64,000 bases of DNA from CALDOK01 sp964481655 (lineage in GTDB: Bacteria; Myxococcota_A; UBA796; JAFGLY01), in assembly GCA_964481655.1 (NCBI GenBank), contig CAYZVO010000013.1, positions 8,635-72,634 on the forward strand. Reading direction: 5' to 3'. The notes beneath the pieces were generated by a model. That model was not told the origin of the DNA. It saw nothing but the letters and a program-made list of their open reading frames with translations, and did not search any database. Position 1 is the first letter of the stretch, and each line of letters begins with the position of its first letter. A program made the position numbers and the translations under genes. Shown in pieces: positions 51,263-58,894 of this stretch.

Positions 51263-51540
51263 TACAGCTCCATCATGAGCGCGTTGATGACCGCGTCCAT
51301 GTCGATGTTGCCTTCCAGGGTACCGGCGGCGATCTCCTGCTGTGCGCGCTGGATCTCGTCGGTCCGGAGCTCGGGGGTCTGGGACGCTTCGCTGCGCACC
51401 TGGGACACCCAGCTGGCCTGGTTGGACAGCTGCACCTGGACCCCCGCGCTCGCCGTGGACGAGGCCTGCTCCACCGGCTGGCCGGTGGTGGGGAGGGTGG
51501 GCTGGATGGCGTTGAGGCCGTTGATTCCTGAAATGTTCAT
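51262..51540 (-). CDS. flgM: Anti-sigma-28 factor FlgM
   Basis: 92 residues from the ATG at 51540 (GGAGG eight bases upstream). The C-terminal half fits the FlgM family: QLSNQASWVSQVRSEA, then PELRTDEIQRAQQEIAAGTLEGNIDMDAVINALMMEL (compare P-E-I-R-x-x-K-V...I-x-x-G-x-Y...I-A-x-x-L). FlgM binds FliA and is exported when the hook is complete, releasing filament genes. Its own sigma-28-type promoter forms a feedback loop. Assigned by family pattern and operon position. Confidence 0.85.
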   Translation of the reverse strand: MNISGINGLNAIQPTLPTTGQPVEQASSTASAGVQVQLSNQASWVSQVRSEASQTPELRTDEIQRAQQEIAAGTLEGNIDMDAVINALMMEL

Positions 51541-51558
51541 GGGAATCCTCCAGTGGGC

Positions 51559-51585
51559 GATTCGGACTGTGGGGGAGGGACTTGA
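51559..51585 (-). promoter_or_regulatory. Sigma-28 type promoter for flgM-flgN-flgK-flgL
   Basis: Minus strand CTCAAG (variant -35), 15-base spacer, TCCGAATC, about 20 bases upstream of the flgM ATG. An A/T-rich stretch lies just upstream. Confidence 0.65.
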
Positions 51586-51651
51586 GGTGATTTTCCAAAA
51601 AATGATGCGCCGGGCGGCAGCCCGGCGCAAGCACTGGAGATCAGGTGGGGA

Positions 51652-52398
51652 TCAGAAGGGCCAGACACGGTCGATGAGCCGCTGGCCCAGGCCGGGACCC
51701 TGCTTGTCCGAGAGCACGCCTTGGCCGCTGTTTTCGATGCGGGCGTCGGCGAGCAGGTAGGAGTCCACGGTGTTGTCCGCGCGGATGTCCTTGGGTCGGA
51801 CCACGCCCTCGAGCACGAGGTGCTGGGTCTCGCGGTTGGAGCGCACTTCCTTGGAGCCGTAGATGCGCAGGTTGCCGGTGTCCAGCACCTCGACGACCTC
51901 GCAGGTGAGCTGGCCCTGCAGCTTGGTCTGGCTCGAGGTAGTGCCGCTGCCGGAGAAGGAGCTGTCGCTCTCGGTGGACACGGCGATGTCCGGGCCGAGG
52001 CTCGGGTTGGCCTTCACCACGTTGTTCTTGATGCCCAGCAGCGCCGCGATCTTGGCGCCGATGGTGCTCTTGCGGCTGGTCTCGGTGTCGGCCGCCAGCG
52101 ACGAGGTGATGGACTCGTAGATGTTGACGGTGACCAGGTCTCCGACCTCGCGGGTGTTGCCGTCCTGGCCCAGCATGGTGCGCGCGCTGCGCTCGGACCA
52201 GAGCTGGCCGGGGGCGGGCTGCTCCAGCAGGGCGGTGGCGTCCGGCAGCTCGGCGCTGGGGCGCTCCACGGGCTCCTCGACGGCGGGGGCGTCGGTCGCG
52301 GCGGCGGCCGCGTCGTCCTGGGCGATGGCCGGGGTGGAGAGGGTCAGGGCGGCGAGGGCGAACCAGCCGAGGGGGCCGAGGCTAGGGGTTCGAGGCAT
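51652..52398 (-). CDS. flgH: Flagellar L-ring protein FlgH
   Basis: 248 residues. Family core: LWSERSARTMLGQDGNTREVGDLVTVNIYESITSSLAADTETSRKSTIGAKIAALLGI, SFSGSGTTSSQTKLQGQLTCEVVEVLDTGNLRIYGSKEVRSNRETQHLVLEGVVRPKDIRADNTVDSYLLADARIE. FlgH forms the outer-membrane ring around the rod. The signal peptide (ALAALTLSTPAIAQ) has no lipobox cysteine, though FlgH is a lipoprotein in most Gram-negatives, so anchoring must differ. No P-ring gene flgI follows, as would be usual. Starts within the flgA gene (17-base overlap). Confidence 0.94.
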   Translation of the reverse strand: MPRTPSLGPLGWFALAALTLSTPAIAQDDAAAAATDAPAVEEPVERPSAELPDATALLEQPAPGQLWSERSARTMLGQDGNTREVGDLVTVNIYESITSSLAADTETSRKSTIGAKIAALLGIKNNVVKANPSLGPDIAVSTESDSSFSGSGTTSSQTKLQGQLTCEVVEVLDTGNLRIYGSKEVRSNRETQHLVLEGVVRPKDIRADNTVDSYLLADARIENSGQGVLSDKQGPGLGQRLIDRVWPF

Positions 52399-53104
52399 GG
52401 TCGCAGACCTCCTTCATGCGGGCCGTGACGGCTCCGGTGGTGACGCAGCCAGGTGCGAACAGGGTCCCCTCGTGGACGCCGCGGGTGGCCAGGTTGGCCA
52501 CGCGCACGGTCTCGCCCACGAAGGCGTCGGCCATCAGGCGGCCGGGGGTTTCGATGATCAGGCCGCCGGCGCCGGCCATCACCTGGACCCGCTCTCCGGA
52601 CGCGCCGTCGGGACGGGCGCGGAGCACGAGCTCGGTGAGGGGCTCGCCCCGGGCCACGGTGGTGCGGGCCAGCCAGGTGGCGTCGGCGAGCAGCTCGGGG
52701 GTGACGGGGTCACCGGCGATGCGGTCGATGGGGACGCGCTGCAGCTCCCAGGCGATCGCTTCGCCGGGGCCGGTGTCCTCGGCCGCCACCGGCAGCTCGA
52801 GCCAGGTGCGCAGCTTCGCCCGCAGCCGGAGGCTCGCGCAGCTCTGCTCGGCACCGTACAGCTCGACGAACAGATCCGCGTGGCCGCGGAAGCGCTCCGA
52901 CGGCGGGCTGTCCACCACGATCCTGGCGCCCTCGGCGCAGCTGGGGAGCTCGGCCACACCCAGGTGGACGATCTCCACGTCCTGGGGGTCGAGCTCCAGC
53001 TGGCTCGCCACGTGCTCCCGCACCGCGGCCTCGAGGCGCAGGAGCGGCTCCTGCTCCGCGGAGGCGACGAGGGGGAGCAGCAGCGCGAGGGTGCCGGGGA
53101 ACAT
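52382..53104 (-). CDS. flgA: P-ring assembly chaperone FlgA
   Basis: 240 residues with a signal peptide. The C-terminal part is a SAF-like domain: ATWLARTTVARGEPLTELVLRARPDG...VQVMAGAGGLIIETPGRLMADAFVGETVRVANLATRGVHEGTLFAPG, where GxxVxVRN...V.G.V is the FlgA pattern. FlgA is a periplasmic chaperone for the P-ring protein FlgI, so its presence implies flgI exists elsewhere or was lost. Start overlaps the flgG stop by one base. Confidence 0.88.
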   Translation of the reverse strand: MFPGTLALLLPLVASAEQEPLLRLEAAVREHVASQLELDPQDVEIVHLGVAELPSCAEGARIVVDSPPSERFRGHADLFVELYGAEQSCASLRLRAKLRTWLELPVAAEDTGPGEAIAWELQRVPIDRIAGDPVTPELLADATWLARTTVARGEPLTELVLRARPDGASGERVQVMAGAGGLIIETPGRLMADAFVGETVRVANLATRGVHEGTLFAPGCVTTGAVTARMKEVCDHASNP

Positions 53105-53880
53105 CAGCGCTTGAGGTTCGTGACGGTCTGCATGGTCTCGTCCGCGGCCTCCATCACCTTGCTGGTGAGCTCGAAGGCGCGCTGGGCGACGATCATGGCG
53201 ACGAGCTCTTCGGCGACGTCCACGTTCGAGGCCTCGAGGAAGCCCTGCTGCAGGCTGACGGTCCCGTCGTTGGGATCCATGGGGATGGCGTCGCCGCTCT
53301 CGGGCGTGGCCAGGTACATGTTGCTGCCGACGGCTTGCAGGCCGCCGGGGTTGGCGAAGTCCACCACCTCGATCGTGCCGACCACGACGGGCTCGGTGGG
53401 ATCCTCGGTGTAGGTCACGCTGACGGTGCCGTCCTCGGCGATGGTGATGGTGGTGCCATCGGGGATCTGGATGCCGGGGGAGACCAGGTGGCCGGCGCTG
53501 GTGACCAGCTCGCCGTCGGCGTTCATGGAGAAGTGGCCGTCGCGGCTGTAGCGCTGGGTGCCGTCCTGGGCGTCGAGCACGAAGAAGCCGTCGCCGTTGA
53601 TGGCGACGTTGAGCTCATCGCCGGTGTACTGGATGCTGCCTGGGGTGAAGTCCCGGGCCACGGACACCACGCGGGCGCCGGTGCCGACCTGGACCTGGTT
53701 GGGCCGGCGGACCTGCTCGGAGGGGTCGCCCACGGTCATCTCCTGATACACCAGGTCCTCGAAGACCTCGCGGGACTTCTTGAAGCCGGTGGTGGAGACG
53801 TTCGCCAGGTTGTTGGCGATGTTGTCGATGCGGGTCTGCTGGGCCGAGAGGCCGGTGGCAGCAGCGTACAGGGCTCGCAT
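53104..53880 (-). CDS. flgG: Flagellar distal rod protein FlgG
   Basis: 258 residues, the usual size. MRALYAAATGLSAQQTRIDNIANNLANVSTTGFKKSREVFEDLVYQ at the start; VAINGDGFFVLDAQDGTQRYSRDGHFSMNADGELVTSAGHLVSPGI in the middle; LQQGFLEASNVDVAEELVAMIVAQRAFELTSKVMEAADETMQTVTNLKR at the end. FlgG forms the distal rod. Seventeen bases downstream of fliA. The paralogue flgF, normally just upstream, is absent here. Confidence 0.96.
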   Translation of the reverse strand: MRALYAAATGLSAQQTRIDNIANNLANVSTTGFKKSREVFEDLVYQEMTVGDPSEQVRRPNQVQVGTGARVVSVARDFTPGSIQYTGDELNVAINGDGFFVLDAQDGTQRYSRDGHFSMNADGELVTSAGHLVSPGIQIPDGTTITIAEDGTVSVTYTEDPTEPVVVGTIEVVDFANPGGLQAVGSNMYLATPESGDAIPMDPNDGTVSLQQGFLEASNVDVAEELVAMIVAQRAFELTSKVMEAADETMQTVTNLKR

Positions 53881-53897
53881 GGGTCCTCCTCGGAGGC

Positions 53898-54689
53898 CTA
53901 GATGGCCTCACGCCAGTCCAGGTCCTGGGAGGAGATCTGCTCCTGCAGGACCTTGCGCAAGGCGGTACGGGCCTCGCTGAGGATCTGGCTGATCCGGGAC
54001 ACGCTGACGCCGTAGATCTTGGCGATCTCGGCGAGGGAGTAGTCGCGTCCGTAGTACATCATCACGCACTGTCGTTTGCGCTCGGGCAGGGCCCGGATGG
54101 CGGCCTCGAGCATCCGGCGGGCGTCCCGCGAGGCGAGGGTGACCAGCACCTCTTCGCCGCTCGAGGCGAGCTGGCCGTCGAGCATGTCCGAGCCCTTGCC
54201 GTCGTCCTTGGGGCTGTCGGAGTCCTCGAGGCTCATGTGGGAGACCGGCGAGGACTGCTCGACCGCCTTCCAGTAGGCCTCCATGCTCATCCCGAGCTTC
54301 TCTGCGACCTGCTCTGGAGAGCCGGGGCTGCCGTGCTCCAGCTGCAGCTTGCGCTGCGCGTCCTCGATCTGTCGGGCGAGGTTGCGTTGGCGACGGCTGA
54401 GGCTGTCCATGGCGCGCAGGGCGTCGAGCATGGCGCCACGGATGCGGTACTCGGCGTAGGTGCCGAAGCGGATGTTCAGGGACTCATCGAAGTGGTCGAA
54501 GGCCTCGAGAAGGCCGATGGCCCCGTACGAGGCGAGGTCGTCCACGGTGATCCCGGCATCCGATGGCAGCCGCTCGGCGAGGCGCCGGGCCAGGTACATG
54601 ACCTTGCCCTGGTACTTCTTGCAGATGCCGGCTCGGTCGAGCCCATCCACAGTCCGATGGCCATAGGTGCGTGGGGTCTTCTTGTACAA
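53898..54689 (-). CDS. fliA: Flagellar RNA polymerase sigma factor FliA (sigma-28)
   Basis: 263 residues. Sigma region 2: GKVMYLARRLAERLPSDAGITVDDLASYGAIGLLEAFDHFDESLNIRFGTYAEYRIRGAMLDALRAMDSLSRRQRN (core binding and -10 recognition). Region 3 follows and region 4 is VTLASRDARRMLEAAIRALPERKRQCVMMYYGRDYSLAEIAKIYGVSVSRISQILSEARTALRKVL (helix-turn-helix for the -35). This is the FliA/WhiG group. It lies in an operon with fliN2, flgG, flgA and flgH whose promoter looks like a FliA target, implying autoregulation; FlgM is encoded 3 kb downstream. Confidence 0.96.
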   Translation of the reverse strand: MYKKTPRTYGHRTVDGLDRAGICKKYQGKVMYLARRLAERLPSDAGITVDDLASYGAIGLLEAFDHFDESLNIRFGTYAEYRIRGAMLDALRAMDSLSRRQRNLARQIEDAQRKLQLEHGSPGSPEQVAEKLGMSMEAYWKAVEQSSPVSHMSLEDSDSPKDDGKGSDMLDGQLASSGEEVLVTLASRDARRMLEAAIRALPERKRQCVMMYYGRDYSLAEIAKIYGVSVSRISQILSEARTALRKVLQEQISSQDLDWREAI

Positions 54690-54724
54690 GGTCTGCTCCC
54701 TGGCGTCCGCCGCGGGACGGTACG

Positions 54725-55006
54725 CTAAGCCAGGCTAGCCTGGCCCTGGGTCGGGATCTCGGTGATCTGGAGTGAGAGGGTGTCGTTGTGCATGACGAGC
54801 TCGCCTCGGGCCACCACCTGATCCCCCACCACGAGGGAGAGGGGGCGGTAGGCGGGCTGATCGAGCTCGAGGATATCATCGGGGCCCAGGGCGGCGAGCT
54901 CCCGCAGGGTGAGGCGCACCCTGCCCAGCTCGACGACCACGTCCACCGGGATCAGGTTCAGGAAGGCATCCTGGGGTCCAGCGTGGGTCGGGGTCTCTGC
55001 CTGCAT
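54725..55006 (-). CDS. FliN-like SpoA-domain protein (copy 2)
   Basis: 93 residues consisting of one SpoA domain: FLNLIPVDVVVELGRVRLTLRELAALGPDDILELDQPAYRPLSLVVGDQVVARGELVMHNDTLSLQITEI. It resembles FliN but differs clearly from the copy at 36173-36460. It might be a second C-ring subunit, a FliY-type partner, or a part of another type III-like system. First gene of the fliA operon, behind a sigma-28-type promoter, so it is expected to be made with the flagellum. Confidence 0.85.
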   Translation of the reverse strand: MQAETPTHAGPQDAFLNLIPVDVVVELGRVRLTLRELAALGPDDILELDQPAYRPLSLVVGDQVVARGELVMHNDTLSLQITEIPTQGQASLA

Positions 55007-55063
55007 GGGAGCCTCGGGGCCTGGGGGCTTCGCCAGCCGCGGGTACGGTCTGGCTCCAGTCCG

Positions 55064-55090
55064 CTATCGGACGGGGTCAGGGGGACTTGA
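55064..55090 (-). promoter_or_regulatory. Sigma-28 type promoter for fliN2-fliA-flgG-flgA-flgH
   Basis: Minus strand CTCAAG (variant of CTAAAG), 15-base spacer, TCCGATAG. It lies 58 bases upstream of fliN2. Since fliA is in this operon it implies positive feedback. Confidence 0.7.
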
Positions 55091-55145
55091 GCCCTTTCTC
55101 GAATCCCGCGCATTCCGTCCTTGCTCTGTGGTGTATCACAAGCAA

Positions 55146-55167
55146 AGAGGCGCCGCGTGGCGCCTCT
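55146..55167 (-). terminator. Terminator after fliM
   Basis: A 9-bp stem AGAGGCGCC / GGCGCCTCT with a four-base loop, followed on the minus strand by TTTGCTTGT. It begins 20 bases after the fliM stop and ends the motB-fliL-fliM transcript. Confidence 0.8.
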
Positions 55168-55186
55168 CGAGGGGAACGCAGGGGCA

Positions 55187-56053
55187 TCAGTTGAGCTTCT
55201 CGATGATCCGCACAGAGCGGTAGCCGTCGCTGAGGCCGGGCTCGGCCTTGAGCACCGCCTTGTCCTGCACCCGCAGCTCGGCGGAGCTGCTCGGGCCCAG
55301 GGGGATGACGTCGCCGACGCCGAGGTCGCGGAGCTCGCCGAGGGTCAGGGAGATGCGCGCGAGCTCGGCGGTGAGCTGGACGCGCACGTCCAGGGCCCGC
55401 TCCCGCTGGCGGTCGGCCTCGACCTGGGCGTCGACCCCGGTGGCGGCCATCTTCTGCATCGGGGAGAGGTTCGCCGGCAGCGGCACCGTCACCAGCAGGT
55501 GCCCGAAGTCGACGTCGCCCGAGGAGATCTCGATGCGGCAGCCGATGCAGGGGTCCTCGCGCAGGTCCGGCGTGATGAAGCGCGCGTGGGTGGAGGCCTG
55601 GATCACCCGGAAGCGAGTCCCGGTCGGGTCGGGCCAGTGGGAGTTCAGCCCGGAGAGGATGTCCTGGGCCACGCGGCGCCCCACCCGCATCTCGAGGTCG
55701 GTGATGGGGTGCTTCGCCCGGTAGTACATGCCGGACTCTTCGCCGTCGCCCAGCATGCAGCCCATGATGCGGCTCAGGAGCTTGCCCGAGAACAAGATCA
55801 GGCCCGGCTGGGCGGTCGCGCCGTTGTTGAAGGTCACGAAGATGGAGGGCTCCTTGGGCCGGTTGTCCTCCATGAAGACGTGCATGGGCTTGATGCGGAT
55901 GCCGCGGGTGCGGACGCGGAAGTCGCCGCCAGCACGGCTGCCGAGGCTGCGCTGCAGGGTCCGCGCGGAGACCCGCAGGGACTCCTCGAGATCCGGGACC
56001 GCCTTGGGGGTGTCCTTCTCGTTGCTGGCCAGGAGGGTGAGGACGGAGTTCAT
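55187..56053 (-). CDS. fliM: Flagellar switch protein FliM
   Basis: 288 residues from the ATG at 56053. Middle CheC-like domain: FVTFNNGATAQPGLILFSGKLLSRIMGCMLGDGEESGMYYRAKHPITDLEMRVGRRVAQDILSGLNSHW, with the GG...T-D-x-E pattern. The C-terminal SpoA domain is VRVQLTAELARISLTLGELRDLGVGDVIPLGPSSSAELRVQDKAVLKAEPG. The N-terminal CheY-binding peptide of enterobacterial FliM (LSQxEIDALL) is not seen at the start, so the chemotaxis input may differ. Ten bases downstream of fliL2. Confidence 0.93.
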   Translation of the reverse strand: MNSVLTLLASNEKDTPKAVPDLEESLRVSARTLQRSLGSRAGGDFRVRTRGIRIKPMHVFMEDNRPKEPSIFVTFNNGATAQPGLILFSGKLLSRIMGCMLGDGEESGMYYRAKHPITDLEMRVGRRVAQDILSGLNSHWPDPTGTRFRVIQASTHARFITPDLREDPCIGCRIEISSGDVDFGHLLVTVPLPANLSPMQKMAATGVDAQVEADRQRERALDVRVQLTAELARISLTLGELRDLGVGDVIPLGPSSSAELRVQDKAVLKAEPGLSDGYRSVRIIEKLN

Positions 56054-56063
56054 GGCATCCTCC

Positions 56064-56588
56064 CTACTGAACGACGAACTGGGTGAAGTAGACGCGCTCG
56101 ACGCGCTCGGGGCGGAGGATGCCGTTGATGCGCACCAGGAACTCGTCGTGCAGGCGCATCTTGCCTGCGGAGCCCTCGAGCTCGGCCCAGCTGTAGTCGC
56201 TGGCGACGGTGATGATGGCGTCGCGGAGTTGGGACTGGCGGGCCTCGCACTTGGCGACCGCGTCTGCGGTGCCCTCGACCTGGACCTCGATGCGCAGCAG
56301 CCGGCCACCGCCGCCGCCGCGCAGGTTCACGCTCATCTCGCCCAGGGACAGGATGGTGCCGTCCACGACGGCGGCCTCGTCCTCGGTGGGCTCCCCTTCG
56401 TCCTCCACCGCGCCTTCCTCGGCGGCCTCTTCGGCGTCGGGGCTCGTGAGGAACAGCGACGCGGCGTAGCCGGCGCCGCCCCCGGCCAGGAACAGGGCGA
56501 CGGCGAAGATGGCCAGGCGTCCCCTGGCGGGAGACGAAGGCTCGGTCTCTTCGACCTCGACCTCTGTGGGCTCATTCCTGGGCGCCAT
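56064..56588 (-). CDS. fliL: Flagellar stator-associated protein FliL (copy 2)
   Basis: 174 residues from the ATG at 56588, inside the end of motB (17-base overlap). Cytoplasmic Glu/Thr-rich start, one helix (LAIFAVALFLAGGGAGYAASLFL), acidic linker, and FliL domain: GTILSLGEMSVNLRGGGGGRLLRIEVQVEG...IITVASDYSWAELEGSAGKMRLHDEFLVRINGIL, ending VYFTQFVVQ. It differs from copy 1 beside motA but shares the C-terminal VYF-x-x-FVVQ. Two FliL proteins per cluster may mark stator ring versions. Confidence 0.92.
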   Translation of the reverse strand: MAPRNEPTEVEVEETEPSSPARGRLAIFAVALFLAGGGAGYAASLFLTSPDAEEAAEEGAVEDEGEPTEDEAAVVDGTILSLGEMSVNLRGGGGGRLLRIEVQVEGTADAVAKCEARQSQLRDAIITVASDYSWAELEGSAGKMRLHDEFLVRINGILRPERVERVYFTQFVVQ

Positions 56589-57333
56589 TGGTGCCTCCTT
56601 GCAGATCGTCCACCGCGTCGATGGCCGAGTAGGCGCTGCGCTTCCGCGAGTGCAGCACGATCTCCACCCGGCGGTTCCAGTCCGAGGACTCGTCCAGGTT
56701 GGTGTCGGCCGGCCGATAGTGGCTGAAGCCACGGGCCTCGAGGCGCTGACCGGGGATGGGGCCCGTGTCCTGCAGCGCCATGACCACAGACACCGCGCGA
56801 TCTACGCTCAGCTGCCAGTTGTCGAGCTGGCTCCCGGTGGCGTCGGTGTGACCCTCGGCGATGATGTTCACCTCCTCGTCGGCGACGGCGGTGGCGAGAT
56901 CTCCGATGAGGGCGTAGGCGGTCGGGTGGATGCGGGTCTCGTTGGGACCGAACAGCACCCGCTCGTCGAGCTGGATGCGGATCTCGGTCTGGGTCTGGGT
57001 CATCCGGACCAGATCGTCGCTGAGGTGCTCGGAGAGAGACTCCCGGAGCTTGGCCATCACCGGCATCACGTCGGTGTGGGCCTCGGGCAGGTCCGTAGAG
57101 GGCGTCGCCATGTCCTCGTCGTTGGACAGCTGCACGTTGAAGTTGCCCATGGACAGGGCCTCGCGGATCGACTCGAGCACGGCGTTGAGCCGCACGAGAT
57201 CGTCGAAGTTCGCCATGGCCAGCAGCATGACGAAGAAGGTCAGCAGCAGGGTCACCATGTCGGAATAGGTGACCATCCAGGCGGGAGCGCCTGCGGCGGG
57301 TGCGTCGGCCTTCTTCTTGCGGCGACGGGGCAC
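56572..57333 (-). CDS. motB: Flagellar motor stator protein MotB
   Basis: 253 residues. A lysine/arginine-rich start precedes the single helix WMVTYSDMVTLLLTFFVMLLAMA, in which Asp25 is the proton- or sodium-carrying residue. The C-terminal OmpA-like peptidoglycan-binding domain is intact (DERVLFGPNETRIHPTAYALIGDLATAVADEEVNIIAEGHTDATGS... NWQLSVDRAVSVVMAL... RRVEIVL). The conserved NxxLSxxRA pattern is present. MotB anchors the stator to the wall. It starts the motB-fliL2-fliM operon, 19 kb from motA. Confidence 0.95.
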   Translation of the reverse strand: MPRRRKKKADAPAAGAPAWMVTYSDMVTLLLTFFVMLLAMANFDDLVRLNAVLESIREALSMGNFNVQLSNDEDMATPSTDLPEAHTDVMPVMAKLRESLSEHLSDDLVRMTQTQTEIRIQLDERVLFGPNETRIHPTAYALIGDLATAVADEEVNIIAEGHTDATGSQLDNWQLSVDRAVSVVMALQDTGPIPGQRLEARGFSHYRPADTNLDESSDWNRRVEIVLHSRKRSAYSAIDAVDDLQGGTNGAQE

Positions 57334-57360
57334 TGGGCCTCCAGGGGGGGAACGACACCT

Positions 57361-57387
57361 CTATCGGTCCGCCCGCTCTGCGCTTTA
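57361..57387 (-). promoter_or_regulatory. Sigma-28 type promoter for motB-fliL2-fliM
   Basis: Minus strand CCCTAAAG, 15-base spacer, ACCGATAG, 28 bases upstream of the motB ATG. Full match to the window's consensus. Confidence 0.85.
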
Positions 57388-57439
57388 GGGAAAAGGAGCG
57401 CGACGCGAAACCTTCGGGCGCAACGGCGATAAGAAAGGA

Positions 57440-57464
57440 ACACCCCGCGATAGTCGCGGGGTGT
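57440..57464 (-). terminator. Terminator after flgE
   Basis: An 11-bp stem (57440-57450 with 57454-57464, ACACCCCGCGA) and three-base loop, 24 bases past the flgE stop, followed on the minus strand by TCCTTTCTTAT. Confidence 0.8.
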
Positions 57465-57487
57465 GTGTCGCGGCTGTGTCGGTTGGA

Positions 57488-58798
57488 TCAGACCAGGTTG
57501 ACCAGCTCCTGCAGGGTCTCGTCCGCGGTGGAGATGACCCGCGCCGCGGCCTGGTAGCCGCGCTGGCTGGTGATCATGTTCACGAACTCGTCCTCGAGCT
57601 CCACGTTCGACGCCTCGAGGGCGTAGGAGTAGAGGTCGCCGCGGCCACCGCTGCCGGGGGCGCCCACCGCGGGATCACCCGAGTCGGTGGTGGCCCGGAA
57701 CAGGTTGCTGCCCATGCGCTCGAGGCCGGCTTCGGAGGTGAAGGTGGCCAGCACGACCTGGCCCAGCACGATCTCCTCGCCGTTGGTGTAGGAGCCGGTG
57801 ATGGTCCCGTCGGTGGCGACCGAGATGTTGTTCAGGTCGCCCAGCGGGTAGCCGTCCTGGGACATGGCCGAGACCGCCGAGGTGGTGCCGCTCATGGAGA
57901 TTGAGCCCTCGATGGCGGTGCCGGCGCTGTCCAGGCCCATCTCGAAGTCGTAGGCGCTACCCTCGGCGCCGTTGGTGAAGCTGAACGGGGTGATGTCGAA
58001 GGTGCTGGTGCCCGCGTAGGCACTGAGGCTGCCGTCGCTGTCGAAGGTCAGGGTACCGCTGGCGATCTCGAAGGGGTAATCCTCGGTTCCGCCATCGATC
58101 TCGCCCCCATCCACCAGCGCGTACCAGCTCCAGCCGCTGGTGTCATCGCGCTCGAAGGCCACGGTGACCTCGTGGGACTCACCCATCTCGTCGTAGATGG
58201 TGATGGAGGTGGTGAAGGTGTCCTCGGTGATGGTGTCCCAGGTGTCTGTCGCGCCGTCGAACGTAGCGCTGGACATGGCGGTGGCGACCTCGGTCTCGGA
58301 GTTGAGCACCGCGTCCAGGGTCAGCGTGGTGGTGGCCGAGGCCGTGGCGGGGTCGAGCCCCACCAGCAGATCGTCCACGGTGGTGCTGAGCACCCCGTCG
58401 CTGGCGGAGTAGCCCTGCACGTTGTAGCCCGAGCCGTTGACCAGGTAGCCCTCGTCGTCGAGGTAGAACTCACCGGCGCGGGTGTAGAAGGTCTCGTTGC
58501 CGTCCTCCACCATGAAGAAGCCGCTGCCGCTCACCGCCATGTCCGTGGCGCTGCTGGTGGTGGTCAGCGAGCCCTGGCCGAACAGTGTGGCGATGGTGTT
58601 CAGCCCGGAGCCGGAGCCGATGGTGCCGGCGCCCGCCAGGGTGGAGGTCTGCTGGGGCATGTAGTCGGCGAAGCTGGCGCGGGAGCCCTTGTAGCCGACG
58701 GTGCCGATGTTCGCGATGTTGTCGCCGATCACGGACAGCGCGCTGCTCTGTACGCCCAGGCCGCTGGCGCCGGTGTTGAGGGTGGAGAACAGGGACAT
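57488..58798 (-). CDS. flgE: Flagellar hook protein FlgE
   Basis: 436 residues. MSLFSTLNTGASGLGVQSSALSVIGDNIANIGTVGYKGSRASFADY at the start; AVSGSGFFMVEDGNETFYTRAGEFYLDDEGYLVNGSGYNVQGY; ALEASNVELEDEFVNMITSQRGYQAAARVISTADETLQELVNLV at the end. The central hook domains D1-D2 are Asp/Thr-rich. The hook protein of the universal joint; it follows flgD by 96 bases. The acidic composition suits a saline habitat, though this is weak evidence. Confidence 0.96.
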   Translation of the reverse strand: MSLFSTLNTGASGLGVQSSALSVIGDNIANIGTVGYKGSRASFADYMPQQTSTLAGAGTIGSGSGLNTIATLFGQGSLTTTSSATDMAVSGSGFFMVEDGNETFYTRAGEFYLDDEGYLVNGSGYNVQGYSASDGVLSTTVDDLLVGLDPATASATTTLTLDAVLNSETEVATAMSSATFDGATDTWDTITEDTFTTSITIYDEMGESHEVTVAFERDDTSGWSWYALVDGGEIDGGTEDYPFEIASGTLTFDSDGSLSAYAGTSTFDITPFSFTNGAEGSAYDFEMGLDSAGTAIEGSISMSGTTSAVSAMSQDGYPLGDLNNISVATDGTITGSYTNGEEIVLGQVVLATFTSEAGLERMGSNLFRATTDSGDPAVGAPGSGGRGDLYSYALEASNVELEDEFVNMITSQRGYQAAARVISTADETLQELVNLV

Positions 58799-58894
58799 TG
58801 TTCCTCCTTGCGGTGCGGACGCACCGGTACTGAGATGCTCGAACTGTGATTCTTGGGCCTGGTCCGGGGAGCGGGAGGCTGACTGTGACGTCTA

